Source: Marinomonas sp. CT5 (lineage in GTDB: Bacteria > Pseudomonadota > Gammaproteobacteria > Pseudomonadales > Marinomonadaceae). From it: 64,000 bases of DNA. A program made the position numbers and the translations under genes. The stretch's first letter is position 1. The number at the start of each line of letters is the position of its first letter. A model generated the notes under the pieces. That model saw nothing but the letters and a program-made list of their open reading frames with translations. It was not told where the DNA came from and did not search any database. The stretch covers positions 1-64,000 of the forward strand of contig NZ_CP025572.1 in the NCBI RefSeq assembly GCF_018336975.1. The letters run 5' to 3'. Shown here piece by piece: positions 52,549 to 62,616 of the stretch.

Positions 52549-53637
52549 ATGCTTATCAAAAATAAAGTCGCGCAGGCTGTTATTATTGCAGGGTTGTCTT
52601 CACAGGGGTTTGCTGTGGAGTTGGGTGATTTTAACGGTACTCAATTTAGCGTAGGTGGCTATCTAAAAGCCGAGGGCGTGTTTAATAGTCCAGATAAAGG
52701 TAAGAATACTTTTGAAGGAAGCGCTCGTCAGTCTCGTATCAATTTTGCGGCCAGCCGCACAGAAAATGGCCATAAAATAAGAGGTTTTATTGAAGGGGAT
52801 TTTTGGGACAACAATACAAGCGCTGACAGCACTTATGCTTATCGGTTACGTCATGCCACAATCTCTGTGGATAATTTAACGGTCGGTCAAACGTGGAATG
52901 GGCAGTTTTTTGCGAACGCACCATTTGATACGGAAATGCTTAATTTCTGGGGGCTTGGTATAGGTTCCATCGCTGGTAATGGTGCTGTTATCAGGCCTGA
53001 TCTTGTTGTGCACTATGCGACTAAAGGTTTCCGTCTTACTTTCCAAGACCCTGTTTATAGTGATGCAAGCTATCCAGACATGGTGGCTGCTTTTACTCAT
53101 CGTACTGCAAGTGGACATGCTTTTAATGTTGCCGTTACGGGTCGTGATGTAGATATGACGCCTTCAATCACAACAGATAGTGAGTCAAAATTTGGTGCGG
53201 CATTATCTTTAGCCACAAAACTTAAGTTTGGTGATACGAGTTTGTCGCTTAATGGTTTTTCAGGTAAGGGGGCAGCAGTTTACGCTGGTTGGGGCTACTT
53301 AGGAGCTACTGGAGCCTCAGGTGTCGCAGAAGTTGATAGCAAGGGTGACTTGGTTACTGTCACTGGCTTCTCTACTGGTGTTAGCCATAAGTTTAACGAT
53401 AAAGTGCGTGTGAATGTACGTTATGGTCAAGTTACCTCTAATGAAGTTTCGTCAACGCTCTCTGAAGACACACTGAAACTCTCTCTTGCTAACGTTATTT
53501 ATACGTATCTACCAGGATTGGAATTTGGTGTGGAATTACGTGATCAGAATGTGGCTAACCGTCCGCCTTCCGCTGTAGGTGTCTCTTCTCGTCCCGCTGG
53601 TAAGCAAGTTGAAGTCATGGCTATGTATAAATTTTAG
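52549..53637 (+). CDS. Outer-membrane porin, DcaP-like
   Basis: A 362-residue beta-barrel protein with a signal peptide (cleavage near GFA-VEL). The mature protein opens FNGTQFSVGGYLKAEGVFN and continues with RQSRINFAASRTENGHKIRG, the pattern of DcaP-type trimeric porins that let small acidic solutes pass. The alternating hydrophobic strands and the terminal aromatic residue (MAMYKF) fit outer-membrane insertion. It stands alone, with a terminator at 53657. An AraC gene is convergent and may or may not control it. Confidence 0.85.
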   Translation: MLIKNKVAQAVIIAGLSSQGFAVELGDFNGTQFSVGGYLKAEGVFNSPDKGKNTFEGSARQSRINFAASRTENGHKIRGFIEGDFWDNNTSADSTYAYRLRHATISVDNLTVGQTWNGQFFANAPFDTEMLNFWGLGIGSIAGNGAVIRPDLVVHYATKGFRLTFQDPVYSDASYPDMVAAFTHRTASGHAFNVAVTGRDVDMTPSITTDSESKFGAALSLATKLKFGDTSLSLNGFSGKGAAVYAGWGYLGATGASGVAEVDSKGDLVTVTGFSTGVSHKFNDKVRVNVRYGQVTSNEVSSTLSEDTLKLSLANVIYTYLPGLEFGVELRDQNVANRPPSAVGVSSRPAGKQVEVMAMYKF

Positions 53638-53656
53638 TTAAGAAAAGAGCAATGCC

Positions 53657-53700
53657 AAGAACAAGCAGGGCTTTACCCTTTTGCCTTGTTTGTTCTTTTT
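53657..53700 (+). terminator. Terminator after the porin gene
   Basis: AAGAACAAGCAGGGC (53657-53671) pairs with GCCTTGTTTGTTCTT (53683-53697) with two G-U pairs, then TTT. The A-rich left side could also serve the convergent AraC gene. Confidence 0.75.
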
Positions 53701-53708
53701 AACCTTTG

Positions 53709-54686
53709 TTAATTTGAAAATTCCCGCAATGTTTGTGACGGTAGCTCCCCTATCTGTTCTCGGTATTGAGCCGAAAATCTTCCCAAATTCGTAAAACCAT
53801 ACTTAAGTGCGACTTGTGTCACATTCTTAATGTGTTCATTACTTTTCAGCTCAGCATAGGCGCTTTCAAGTTTGAGGGAACGCACGTAAGCAGAAGGAGT
53901 GAGACCTGTCTCTCGTTCAAAAAGATTATAAAGAGACTTACGGCTGATTTCGCAAAGAGACGCTAACTCATCGATCGTTATGTCTGTGGTGATGTTATCT
54001 AATACATAATTACGTATACGCCCTATATGGCGGTGTAATGATTCGTTAGAAGTACTATTTTGGTAAATATGGCTATTAAACATGTGAAGAATCGCACTGC
54101 TTAATAGTCTGCAATAATAAATCAGTGCTCGTTCATAAAGCTCTGTCTTATCCTGTTGAAGCATGTCATTGAGCAGATTAAATAAAGGTCCGAATGTTGG
54201 AAATTGATTAACTTTGGTATCAAATTGAATCGGATTCAATGTGGATACATAGCCAAACTCTCGCGCCGTTTGATGAAAGAAATCCGCAGGAATTTTTACA
54301 ATAAGCTTTTTACAGTCAGCAGAATCATTGGATATAAAATGCGCCTTGGGCATAATGACAATAGAATCATTGCTTTTAAGTGTATGCTTACTATCATGAT
54401 TCTGCACTGTACTGCGACCAGCTAAGATTACATGTAGAAAATAAGCATCGGGTAATTTAGACGAGCTAATATGTGTTGGAACTCCCGCCGCATATTCTAT
54501 AATCGAGAGTGGTCCAAATTCTTTATACCGCAAAGCAGCTGTTTTTTTATGATGCGCACTCTGTACTAAATGATGCTTGCCAAACCCCTTGTTCAACAAA
54601 AGACCAGCAAGAGTTTGTGCTGAAGCGTCCTCGATCTGCAGATCGAAGATAGAAAAGTCAAACTTCATATTTACACACCAATGCAT
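53709..54686 (-). CDS. AraC family regulator (AraC_binding_2 type)
   Basis: A 325-residue regulator. Residues about 40-200 form a cupin-like sensing domain (ALRYKEFGPLSIIEYAAGVP, and FLHVILAGRSTVQNHD). The C-terminal 100 residues hold two HTH motifs, TIDELASLCEISRKSLYNLF and NVTQVALKYGFTNLGRFSAQ. This layout resembles regulators of aromatic or amine catabolism. ATG 54668 (MKFDFSIFDL) is an alternative start. It is divergent from the ABM-like gene (208 nt apart), the most likely target, and convergent with the porin gene. Confidence 0.88.
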   Translation of the reverse strand: MHWCVNMKFDFSIFDLQIEDASAQTLAGLLLNKGFGKHHLVQSAHHKKTAALRYKEFGPLSIIEYAAGVPTHISSSKLPDAYFLHVILAGRSTVQNHDSKHTLKSNDSIVIMPKAHFISNDSADCKKLIVKIPADFFHQTAREFGYVSTLNPIQFDTKVNQFPTFGPLFNLLNDMLQQDKTELYERALIYYCRLLSSAILHMFNSHIYQNSTSNESLHRHIGRIRNYVLDNITTDITIDELASLCEISRKSLYNLFERETGLTPSAYVRSLKLESAYAELKSNEHIKNVTQVALKYGFTNLGRFSAQYREQIGELPSQTLREFSN

Positions 54687-54894
54687 TAATTATTTTTATA
54701 AGTCAGCAATCTAGCTAGAACTTTGAGTCTGTTTTACTGCGTCTATTGAGTGTAATGCTTGACGCTTTCACTTAGTCATCCATTTTTTAGGTATATGCAT
54801 CAATTATTGATATAGAAAACAATATGTATATAAACGATATTGTTTGCTTTGGTAGAATCAGAAAGACATTTTTAATAGAGGAGAGGTAACTAAT

Positions 54895-55209
54895 ATGATT
54901 GCAAGAGAATGGAAAGCTCGTTGTCCCATATTGAAAAAAGAAGGCTTTATTGCCTATTTATATGAGACGGGTGTTAAAGATACTTCGGCTACTGAAGGTT
55001 TTAAAGGAGCACAAATTTTTGGCCGAGAAGTGGATGAGCTCACTTTTGAGGTAACGTTAATTACGTATTGGCCAACTCGTGAGTCTATTATTGCTTTTGC
55101 GGGTCAAGATATTGAAGTTGCCAAATTGTATCCTGAAGACGCTGAATATGAGTTAGATCCAGATACTTTTGTCCGTCATTATGAGGTGATAGAGAACCAT
55201 TGGGTTTGA
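54895..55209 (+). CDS. Small ABM-like (dimeric alpha/beta barrel) protein
   Basis: A 104-residue cytosolic protein. The pattern REWKARCPILKKEGFIAYLY, then TEGFKGAQIFGREVDELTFE with a later TYWPTRESIIAFAGQDIE, is that of the antibiotic-biosynthesis-monooxygenase-like ferredoxin fold (strand-helix-strand, with WPTRESIIAFAG the typical W-x-s-x-e-a-i-x-x-f motif). Such proteins are often monooxygenases or simple binding proteins; no function can be given. AGGAGAGG stands 8 nt before the ATG. It may be controlled by the divergent AraC regulator. Confidence 0.78.
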   Translation: MIAREWKARCPILKKEGFIAYLYETGVKDTSATEGFKGAQIFGREVDELTFEVTLITYWPTRESIIAFAGQDIEVAKLYPEDAEYELDPDTFVRHYEVIENHWV

Positions 55210-55244
55210 ACTGGAAGAGATCAATCATTCCTTATCGATGAAGA

Positions 55245-57533
55245 CTAATAGAGCCTGACCGAGAATTCGACTTGGTCACTTGAGCCAGCTTGGTCGATTA
55301 ATGTGAGTTGGTAGTGTCCAGATTTTAAATTTTTTAACGTAATTTTCTTTTGCTGATCCGATAATAAAACGCTGTTTAAAAACCAATAAAAAGGCGCTTC
55401 GCCTCCTTCCGCAGAGATGGTGATGTCTCGGTTTTGTTGCTTCGGTAGCTGGAACGCATCCTGATTGGCTAGTCCATGGATACGCACAGTAGATTGGCGA
55501 ACTATATTGCCTGTTGTTTTGCATCTAGGGTCCCAATTCGGAATCCGATAAGCTCGCCGTTGTTCAGTTGATAGCCAGTGCTCTAATGGCGCTGGCCAGA
55601 CAATTACTTGACGGCGTTTTGCCTCAACCTGACAGGCTATATTGACGCGGAGTTTTGAGTCATTTGCCTGCCAAAATTGGAACTCTGATGGATTAAATGC
55701 GGTTTGCCGTGCCGCTGTGTTATACCAAGTTTTAGGAACGGTTCCATCGACAATATAAGCGTTGCGGCTTTCTTCACAGTTTGTTTTAACTCGGTCTCCT
55801 TGTGGCCAACATATCTCCATGTTAGACACGCTGTCAGGCATCAAAGGTTCAGGTCGTTGATCGTTTAGCCGTTGGTAAATATTGTTTAACAAGGGCACGG
55901 CAGTGACTTGCCCGTAATGGCCTGGTATGGGAATCCCGTCAGGTCTGCCAATCCAGACTCCTAATGTGTAGTGCTGGCTTACTCCTATTGCCCATGCGTC
56001 GCGGAATCCATAACTAGTACCTGTTTTCACCGCTAAGCCAGAAACTGAATCTGGATTATCTAATAAGATTTTGCGAATGATCCAAGCCGCGCCATCGCTT
56101 AAAAGCGGTTGCTGTGATTGTTTGTCTTCAGTACTAAAACGCAGAGGTTGTGCTTGGCCTTTGTTTCCAAGACTGGTGTAAGCATAGACAAGATCTTCTA
56201 AACTTGAGCCGACACCACCAAGCGCTACTGCCAAATTAGGTTTGGCCCCGGTCGGGAGCTTTAATTCTATACCTGCTTTTTTCATTTTTAAGAAAAAGTA
56301 AATCGGCTTTAATTGTTCCAGTACTTGCACCGCTGGAATATTCAGGCTTTTCTGTAGGGCGTAGGTGACCGATACAGGGCCACTGACACTGCCATTGAAG
56401 TTGTCTGGCTGATAGTCTCCAAATGTTAGTGGTACATCCATCAATAAACTTTCGCTATGAATTAAACCCTCATCTAATGCCATTCCATAGATAAAGGGTT
56501 TGAGCGTAGAGCCCGGTGAGCGAATGGCTTGAACCATGTCTACATAAGCGAAACGGCTGTTGTCGTTAAAATCCGCTGATCCGGCGTAAACTTTTACTTT
56601 TCCTGTCTTATTTTCAACAACCAAAGCGGCGGCTGAGACTTTTTGGCCAATACCATGGACATAATTTTTGAGTAGATCACTGACCTGACTTTGCCATTGG
56701 GAATGAATAAAGGTTTTGATTCGCGGGGCTTGGTTAAGCGTTACTAATCTGCGCGCGAGTAGAGGTGCTGATTGGAAGTCTGACTTTGTTGTCAGGGGGA
56801 TGTCTTCAATTAAGGCATCATTTAGGCGTTCATCAGACCAGTGTTGATGTGTTACCAAGCGGCGCATGAGTTTATCTCGGGCTTGCTGGGCGCGCTCGCG
56901 ATGTCTGTCAGGCCGATAATAGCTGGGGGCTTGCGGTAAGACGGCTAAGAGTGCTGCTTGTGCATCTGTCAGTTGTTTTACTGTATGACCAAAGTAGCCT
57001 AAGGAAGCCGCTTGAATGCCTTCATAAGTCCCTCCAAAAGGTGCGTGGTTTAGGTAATAAGTGAGGATATCCGCTTTACTAAAATGCCATTCTAACTGCA
57101 AAGCGCGAACGATTTCCTTGAGTTTTCCCCATACGGTTCTGGGTTCTGGGTAACGGATGCGAGCGACTTGCATCGTTAGCGTTGAGCCGCCAGAGACAAC
57201 TTGGCCTGTGCTAATCCATTGCCAAGTGGCACGAAGGAGAGCAAATACATTAACACCAGGGTGCTGGTAGAAATATTGGTCTTCGTAAGTAATCAAGGCG
57301 TCTAGATAATTGGGGGAGACATCATCCAATGTCACAGGAAAGCGCCAAATACCATTCTCATCGGCAAAGTTACGCAAAATGGAACCATCTTCCGCGAGGA
57401 CTGTTTGGCTTAGCGAACGGGATGTTAAGTCGACAGGTACGGCCCAGTCATATAGTAAGAAAGAGAAAAACAGCAGTATGCCGATGATGGGTAAACTGGC
57501 CCATAATCGGCATCGAACAAGTCGCCTTGTCAT
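55245..57533 (-). CDS. pbpC: Penicillin-binding protein 1C
   Basis: A 762-residue bifunctional peptidoglycan synthase. One N-terminal membrane helix (about 12-30) leads to the GT51 glycosyltransferase domain with catalytic Glu84 in EDQYFYQHPG and GGSTLTMQVAR. The transpeptidase domain has S342-x-x-K345 (SPGSTLKPF), SLN at 396-398 and KTG at 503-505. A BiPBP_C domain ends the protein. All catalytic residues are in place. The start ATG overlaps the alpha-2-macroglobulin stop by one nt (TAATG), so both are made from one transcript, as is usual for this pair. Confidence 0.95.
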   Translation of the reverse strand: MTRRLVRCRLWASLPIIGILLFFSFLLYDWAVPVDLTSRSLSQTVLAEDGSILRNFADENGIWRFPVTLDDVSPNYLDALITYEDQYFYQHPGVNVFALLRATWQWISTGQVVSGGSTLTMQVARIRYPEPRTVWGKLKEIVRALQLEWHFSKADILTYYLNHAPFGGTYEGIQAASLGYFGHTVKQLTDAQAALLAVLPQAPSYYRPDRHRERAQQARDKLMRRLVTHQHWSDERLNDALIEDIPLTTKSDFQSAPLLARRLVTLNQAPRIKTFIHSQWQSQVSDLLKNYVHGIGQKVSAAALVVENKTGKVKVYAGSADFNDNSRFAYVDMVQAIRSPGSTLKPFIYGMALDEGLIHSESLLMDVPLTFGDYQPDNFNGSVSGPVSVTYALQKSLNIPAVQVLEQLKPIYFFLKMKKAGIELKLPTGAKPNLAVALGGVGSSLEDLVYAYTSLGNKGQAQPLRFSTEDKQSQQPLLSDGAAWIIRKILLDNPDSVSGLAVKTGTSYGFRDAWAIGVSQHYTLGVWIGRPDGIPIPGHYGQVTAVPLLNNIYQRLNDQRPEPLMPDSVSNMEICWPQGDRVKTNCEESRNAYIVDGTVPKTWYNTAARQTAFNPSEFQFWQANDSKLRVNIACQVEAKRRQVIVWPAPLEHWLSTEQRRAYRIPNWDPRCKTTGNIVRQSTVRIHGLANQDAFQLPKQQNRDITISAEGGEAPFYWFLNSVLLSDQQKKITLKNLKSGHYQLTLIDQAGSSDQVEFSVRLY

Positions 57534-60500
57534 TAACGAGGTAATACTTCTATCGTATTGAGCGACGTACCAATTGCTCGATAATTGGGGCGATACATAT
57601 CTTCTACAAACGGTGGTGCCACTTGATATGTACCAGGAGTAACCGCACGAGCTAGATAGTAAAGTTTCTTCACGGACCGAGCCGGAAGCTGCACGGACGC
57701 CACAAAACGATCATCGCGATATTCTTGGAAAGGGAGATTAATATTACGGAAGTAACTACTAAGTGGCTTATCGTCAATCACAATCTTGTCTAGATCGACG
57801 CGGCTGTTGCTGAGATTTTGGTTTTCTAATTCCAAACCAGCAGGTAAAAGATCAACTACTAAAGCCTCGGGGATTCGTAGATCGTTTATCGTAGCCACAC
57901 TCAATTCCACAATAATCAAATCGCCACTGGTTAATTGTGCGGGTGTTGTTGGTTGGCCTGCTAGATCGTAGTACTGGCGACTAATACGTAACCCTTTGCT
58001 ATAAGGTTGTGGCGTGCTTTTCGGTGCCCCCTGATATTGTAAACTGACATACAACTTTTGGTCCGCTGCAGTGATGCTTTCTAGCTTGCGCAATTGTTTA
58101 GCGTTAAAGACCGAGTGGAACGCTTGTTGTTTAATAAGCGACTGTTCACCTGAGGGTAATTGGATACTTGCATGCCATTCACTGCTTTTATTGGCGTATT
58201 GGTACGCAACTTTTAACAGTGCAATGCGTTCTTGCGTACTAAACCAACGCTTGTTATGCAGGCTTTCAATCATTTTGTCGGCTAGCTTACCGTCATTCAG
58301 CCCGAGTTCTAAAGCAACCGCAAGACTCAGTGCTTGATCACGTAAAACGGAGCCATAATCTTGGTAATAAGCATCGGATTTACGTTGGAATGTTAATGCC
58401 AGCTGGCGTGCTTGTTGGGCTCTGTTTGTATCGTTTAGTTGACTAAAAGCGCCGGCCAGATGCATCCAAGCCAGCCCAGACTCGTTTATCTCGGTTGTGG
58501 TCAATTTGCTGAGGGCTATTGTGTCATCCGCCTTATTAGAGGATTGGTCAAATAAACGGCGTACGTAGCTTAAGCTAATGGCATTTGCTTTGGCTAATAC
58601 AAAAGCGGCATAAGCACGATAAGATAATTGAGTATAAGCTGAGCTTTCGCTCCACAAATCACTGGAGGAAGTATTATTAACAAAAAAGGTTAATCGTTTG
58701 ATCGCACGGTTTAGCATATCCTCATCAATGACAATGCCTTGTTTACGAGCATCAACTAGAAACTCCGTAGCATAAACCGTTCCCCAACGAGACTCCCAGC
58801 TGCTCGAATTCCAGTAACCAAAACCGCCATTGCTCAATTGTTTCGCTTTCAGTTTTTCTATGCCATTCTGAATTTGTTTTTGGCGGAAGGCTTCCGAAAA
58901 AGGTTGCTTGAATGTTTGCTCAATACTGTCTTTCAAATCGAGCTGAGCGACCATGTTTTCATTTAGTAGAAGCCAAGGATAAGTCGAGCTGGTGGTTTGC
59001 TCTAAACATCCATAAGGATACTGCAATAAGTTTTCAAATTGGCTTCTAAAGTCGATCGCTGGGCGATTAGAAACGGTCAGCATGGCTTGAACACTGTTTT
59101 CTCTTAATGCATTAAGAGCAACGGTACTTAGGTTTAAATTAGGTTTCCATTGTTCGCCTGGCGCAAGCGTCGCTCCTAATTGATGGGTTGTCCATGGATA
59201 AGGGCTACGCACACCAAGTTGCCATGTTCGTGTAATATTTATGTCGTCACCATTATTGGCATTCAATGTGATGACGCCTTGGCCTTCATTATCTGAACCT
59301 GTTATCGGTATTGTTAGTACGATCTTTTCTTTATCGGCCAGTTCGAGACTTTGCTGCACGCCTTCGCTGATAACAGCGCCATTGATTTTTACAGTAACAT
59401 CAAGTGTTTGCTTGGTATTGGAAAGGTTATGAAGGTCAATATTGATTTGGCTCTTATCTCCCATGGCAAGAAAGCGAGGCATGGCGATTTGTGAGACCAG
59501 CTTGTCAGCGACAACCATTTCATTGTGCGCACTGCCGTAACTCTGGTCGCCATAGACCACAACCATCCATTCCAATTTGCCATTGAAGTTAGGTAAGTCA
59601 AAACTGACATCTGCCGTCCCATTGACGAGAGCAATAGGCTCGCTCAAGAAGGAAACGATTTGCACGTCAGATTTTGGTTTTTGACCACCTCGACTCAGTT
59701 CTGCATCGGATTCATTAAAGGCATCGCCACCAAATTTTTGGCGTATCATTTCATAACCAAGATTATTAATAATCTTGCCATAGATATCGAAATAGGCGGC
59801 TTCAAAGCGACGCGGAGCATAAAAGTATTTCTCGGGTTGTGGCGGTGTATAGCGGGTAATATTCAACACGCCTTTATCGACGAGAGCGACTGTGGCATAC
59901 AGTGGTTGATCGCCGAGTTGCGAAACATTGTTGACTTTAATATGAGCTTTGACCCGCTTGTTTGGTTGAACTTTTTCTGCTGTGATGAGTTCAACGTCTG
60001 CGATGGCATTTGGGCGAATAATAGGTAAATGCGTGATGCCTAATGCTCGCTTTGGGGCTACCTCTGTAACTTGGTCCGCAGGGGTTAAAACCATGGCCGT
60101 AACATACAGGTCATGTCGATTCCAATTTTGCTGAATATCGATACTGACTTCATTAGAACCTTTCTTGATGTTTTTACGCAGGCTGTATTGCACTCCGTTA
60201 GTGGATTCCACATTGATAATGCCTTCACCGGCAACAGGGCTGGTTAAACGTAGTGTGGCTCTATCGCTAGGTAAATAGTGATCCTTATCCAACGACATTT
60301 GCAGCATGTCAGGTTTTAAGTCGTGGCTAGTTTGTTTATCCCAGCTCCACTCGGTATCAAACTCAAAGGTACTTTTGGCACCGCTTTGCGACGTGACTTC
60401 TAGAATATATGTTCCCCATTGCACTGGAAAATCGACACTGACTGCGTTGCCTTTTACATCAAGGCTTTCGTTAGCAACGCCATAAATATGACTTTGATAA

Positions 60501-62443
60501 TTCCAGTACCAACCTCGGGATTCATTGTATTCCCAGAAGTATTCACGGTAGTTGCGAGACAATCGAACATTGAGTTTGTCATCGACCGGTTTTCCTTCAT
60601 GGTCGACACTCAGTAGCTTAAATTGCAGAGTCTGATTAGAAGCAGGTCGACCTTTAAATAATGGTTGGATACCGACTAATTTCTCGGTGCTTGGCAGCTG
60701 GATGACACTTTGGTTGCGTGTTATTGGTCGTCCACCACTTTCGTAAACGCTGGCACTGATGAGGTAGCGCAATGGGATAGAAAGAGTAGACCATTTATCT
60801 GGGATAGAAATCTGACCTTTACCATCGTTATTCAACTTGATTGCTGCGGTTTTAAAGGTACGGTCATGGATTTTTTCTTTGGCATTACCAAAGTAATAGT
60901 TTTTTAGTTTTGGAAACGGTGAGGTTGATGGTGAAACCATAACCACAGCGTCTGCTTCATTGCCTGCTGCGGGTGCGCCATAAAGGTAGTCTCCTTTAAT
61001 AGGCACAGTAAAAGCGCTTTTAGGTACATAGTGAGTTTGATTGGGAAGATTATTGTAAAAGGAAAGCGCTAGCGTTTCCGGTAAGAATTCTTCAACTTGA
61101 AACCAATAAGTATCGACATATTCATTGTTAATACTGACTTCCAGACGCCATTTTCCTGTTGGCGCGTTTTCATCTAATGGCAAGTGAGTTTGATAAAGAC
61201 TGGTGCCATCTGGCTGCCATGTGAACTGCTTTTTTCGTTCGCCACGGGCATCATAGAGCTTGGCTTGTAGAGGTAAATTGGCCACTTTTTGTCCGTCGTA
61301 ATTACGCAGCAATAAATTGACTGATACGCTTTCCCCCGGACGATATAAGTCGCGCGGTCCATACATAAACATCTGCAAATCACGGTGTAGGCTGGGGACA
61401 TTTGGATAGGCGGATAAGTCCAGCTCGTCTTGATCTAATTTGAGGAAGGTAATGCTATCACCATGGCGAGCCACCACGGATTGTGGCAAGTCATTGCTTG
61501 ATAATTGATAACTGCCATCTTGTCCACTGTTGACGATTTGTTCGTGAGCGGCTTGCTTATCTGTCTTTGGCCATAAAAATCGTAGATTGATGTTGGCCAT
61601 TGGTTTCGCTGTCGTAATGGAGTGACTGTAAACCACTAAAGAGTCTTTGTACTTTCTGACCTGTAGACCTATATCTGTGATGCTGAAAATGGCCGTGTCA
61701 TAGGCGTAGTCATAGTCTCCAGGCTTGCGGATAATCGCGACATAAATACCAGGGGCATTTTTTTCTAAAACAGGATCTAAATTAAGATTGTAGGTCTGAC
61801 GTTGATTGGCTTTAGCATCATTTTCATACCGTGCGGAATGAACTAAGTCGGCATATTGCTTTAAGCGTTTGAGACTGTAGTAATCATTCATTCCTTGAAA
61901 AGAGGTCTCGTCAAGAAAGCGATCTAATGCATTATCGCGAACTCGAAAAACATCTAAGTCCACCGATTTTTGATTGATGACGGTGACGGGAATACCATTT
62001 TGAATGTTGCCAACTAAGAAGCTGCCTTTGCCTGAAAAATTGGCACCGGGAGTGATTTTTCGCGTGTTAACGGTGCGTTTAAAGTGATGGATTTTGCCTT
62101 CATTGTCTTTTTCGGAGAGCGTTTTTCCATGAATAGAGGTCAGTTTGTCGTCTACTTTTATGGTGTATTCTGTGCTGGGCTCAACAAAGGGTAATACCCA
62201 CTGGCGGCCATTGTTTTGGGGTATCCATATATTGCCTGTCGTAGGGTTTGGAGTCACCGCAATGAATTGGTTTAAATAGCTTTGTGGATCAATGGCTTCG
62301 GTAAAACGAATGACTAACGCCGGAGCATCGTCCTGGGTTGTCTCACTGATATCGGAAATATAGAAGTCTGCCGCATAAAGTGAACTAGACAGCAGCAACA
62401 AACTGATCCAAATAAGGTGGAGACCTGATAGAACTGACCGCAT
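57533..62443 (-). CDS. yfhM: Bacterial alpha-2-macroglobulin (YfhM-like)
   Basis: A 1636-residue secreted protease trap paired with PbpC. The N-terminus has a signal peptide ending near LYA-ADF; unlike E. coli YfhM no lipobox Cys is seen, so it may be periplasmic and soluble or anchored otherwise. MG domains fill the first 900 residues, and the thioester motif GCLEQ is intact with Cys at about residue 1146, so covalent trapping of proteases should work. The start is ATG 62443 because AGGA lies 9 nt upstream and the signal peptide begins there; the frame is open to 62506. It protects the cell where PbpC repairs the wall. Confidence 0.92.
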   Translation of the reverse strand: MRSVLSGLHLIWISLLLLSSSLYAADFYISDISETTQDDAPALVIRFTEAIDPQSYLNQFIAVTPNPTTGNIWIPQNNGRQWVLPFVEPSTEYTIKVDDKLTSIHGKTLSEKDNEGKIHHFKRTVNTRKITPGANFSGKGSFLVGNIQNGIPVTVINQKSVDLDVFRVRDNALDRFLDETSFQGMNDYYSLKRLKQYADLVHSARYENDAKANQRQTYNLNLDPVLEKNAPGIYVAIIRKPGDYDYAYDTAIFSITDIGLQVRKYKDSLVVYSHSITTAKPMANINLRFLWPKTDKQAAHEQIVNSGQDGSYQLSSNDLPQSVVARHGDSITFLKLDQDELDLSAYPNVPSLHRDLQMFMYGPRDLYRPGESVSVNLLLRNYDGQKVANLPLQAKLYDARGERKKQFTWQPDGTSLYQTHLPLDENAPTGKWRLEVSINNEYVDTYWFQVEEFLPETLALSFYNNLPNQTHYVPKSAFTVPIKGDYLYGAPAAGNEADAVVMVSPSTSPFPKLKNYYFGNAKEKIHDRTFKTAAIKLNNDGKGQISIPDKWSTLSIPLRYLISASVYESGGRPITRNQSVIQLPSTEKLVGIQPLFKGRPASNQTLQFKLLSVDHEGKPVDDKLNVRLSRNYREYFWEYNESRGWYWNYQSHIYGVANESLDVKGNAVSVDFPVQWGTYILEVTSQSGAKSTFEFDTEWSWDKQTSHDLKPDMLQMSLDKDHYLPSDRATLRLTSPVAGEGIINVESTNGVQYSLRKNIKKGSNEVSIDIQQNWNRHDLYVTAMVLTPADQVTEVAPKRALGITHLPIIRPNAIADVELITAEKVQPNKRVKAHIKVNNVSQLGDQPLYATVALVDKGVLNITRYTPPQPEKYFYAPRRFEAAYFDIYGKIINNLGYEMIRQKFGGDAFNESDAELSRGGQKPKSDVQIVSFLSEPIALVNGTADVSFDLPNFNGKLEWMVVVYGDQSYGSAHNEMVVADKLVSQIAMPRFLAMGDKSQINIDLHNLSNTKQTLDVTVKINGAVISEGVQQSLELADKEKIVLTIPITGSDNEGQGVITLNANNGDDINITRTWQLGVRSPYPWTTHQLGATLAPGEQWKPNLNLSTVALNALRENSVQAMLTVSNRPAIDFRSQFENLLQYPYGCLEQTTSSTYPWLLLNENMVAQLDLKDSIEQTFKQPFSEAFRQKQIQNGIEKLKAKQLSNGGFGYWNSSSWESRWGTVYATEFLVDARKQGIVIDEDMLNRAIKRLTFFVNNTSSSDLWSESSAYTQLSYRAYAAFVLAKANAISLSYVRRLFDQSSNKADDTIALSKLTTTEINESGLAWMHLAGAFSQLNDTNRAQQARQLALTFQRKSDAYYQDYGSVLRDQALSLAVALELGLNDGKLADKMIESLHNKRWFSTQERIALLKVAYQYANKSSEWHASIQLPSGEQSLIKQQAFHSVFNAKQLRKLESITAADQKLYVSLQYQGAPKSTPQPYSKGLRISRQYYDLAGQPTTPAQLTSGDLIIVELSVATINDLRIPEALVVDLLPAGLELENQNLSNSRVDLDKIVIDDKPLSSYFRNINLPFQEYRDDRFVASVQLPARSVKKLYYLARAVTPGTYQVAPPFVEDMYRPNYRAIGTSLNTIEVLPR

Positions 62444-62515
62444 GACAAGCATTCCTTTTGCGTTGATATGTGGCTGGATACTATAAGAAGAACTTACCTG
62501 TTTCAATTTATTCAG

Positions 62516-62571
62516 CCCGATCCCAACCCCACCTAAAACCGAAACAGCTTTAGGTGGGGTTGGGATGGGCG
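62516..62571. repeat. Long inverted repeat between maiA and the macroglobulin gene
   Basis: Arm 62516-62538 and arm 62550-62571 are complementary over 22 bp except for one bulged G at 62520; the sequence includes ATCCCAACCCCACC. The loop is 11 nt. It lies downstream of maiA on the minus strand and before the macroglobulin start. No T-run follows on the minus strand. Confidence 0.8.
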
Positions 62572-62616
62572 CATACTATCTACATCCTTGTAGATTCTGC
62601 TTATTAAGTACTTTCG

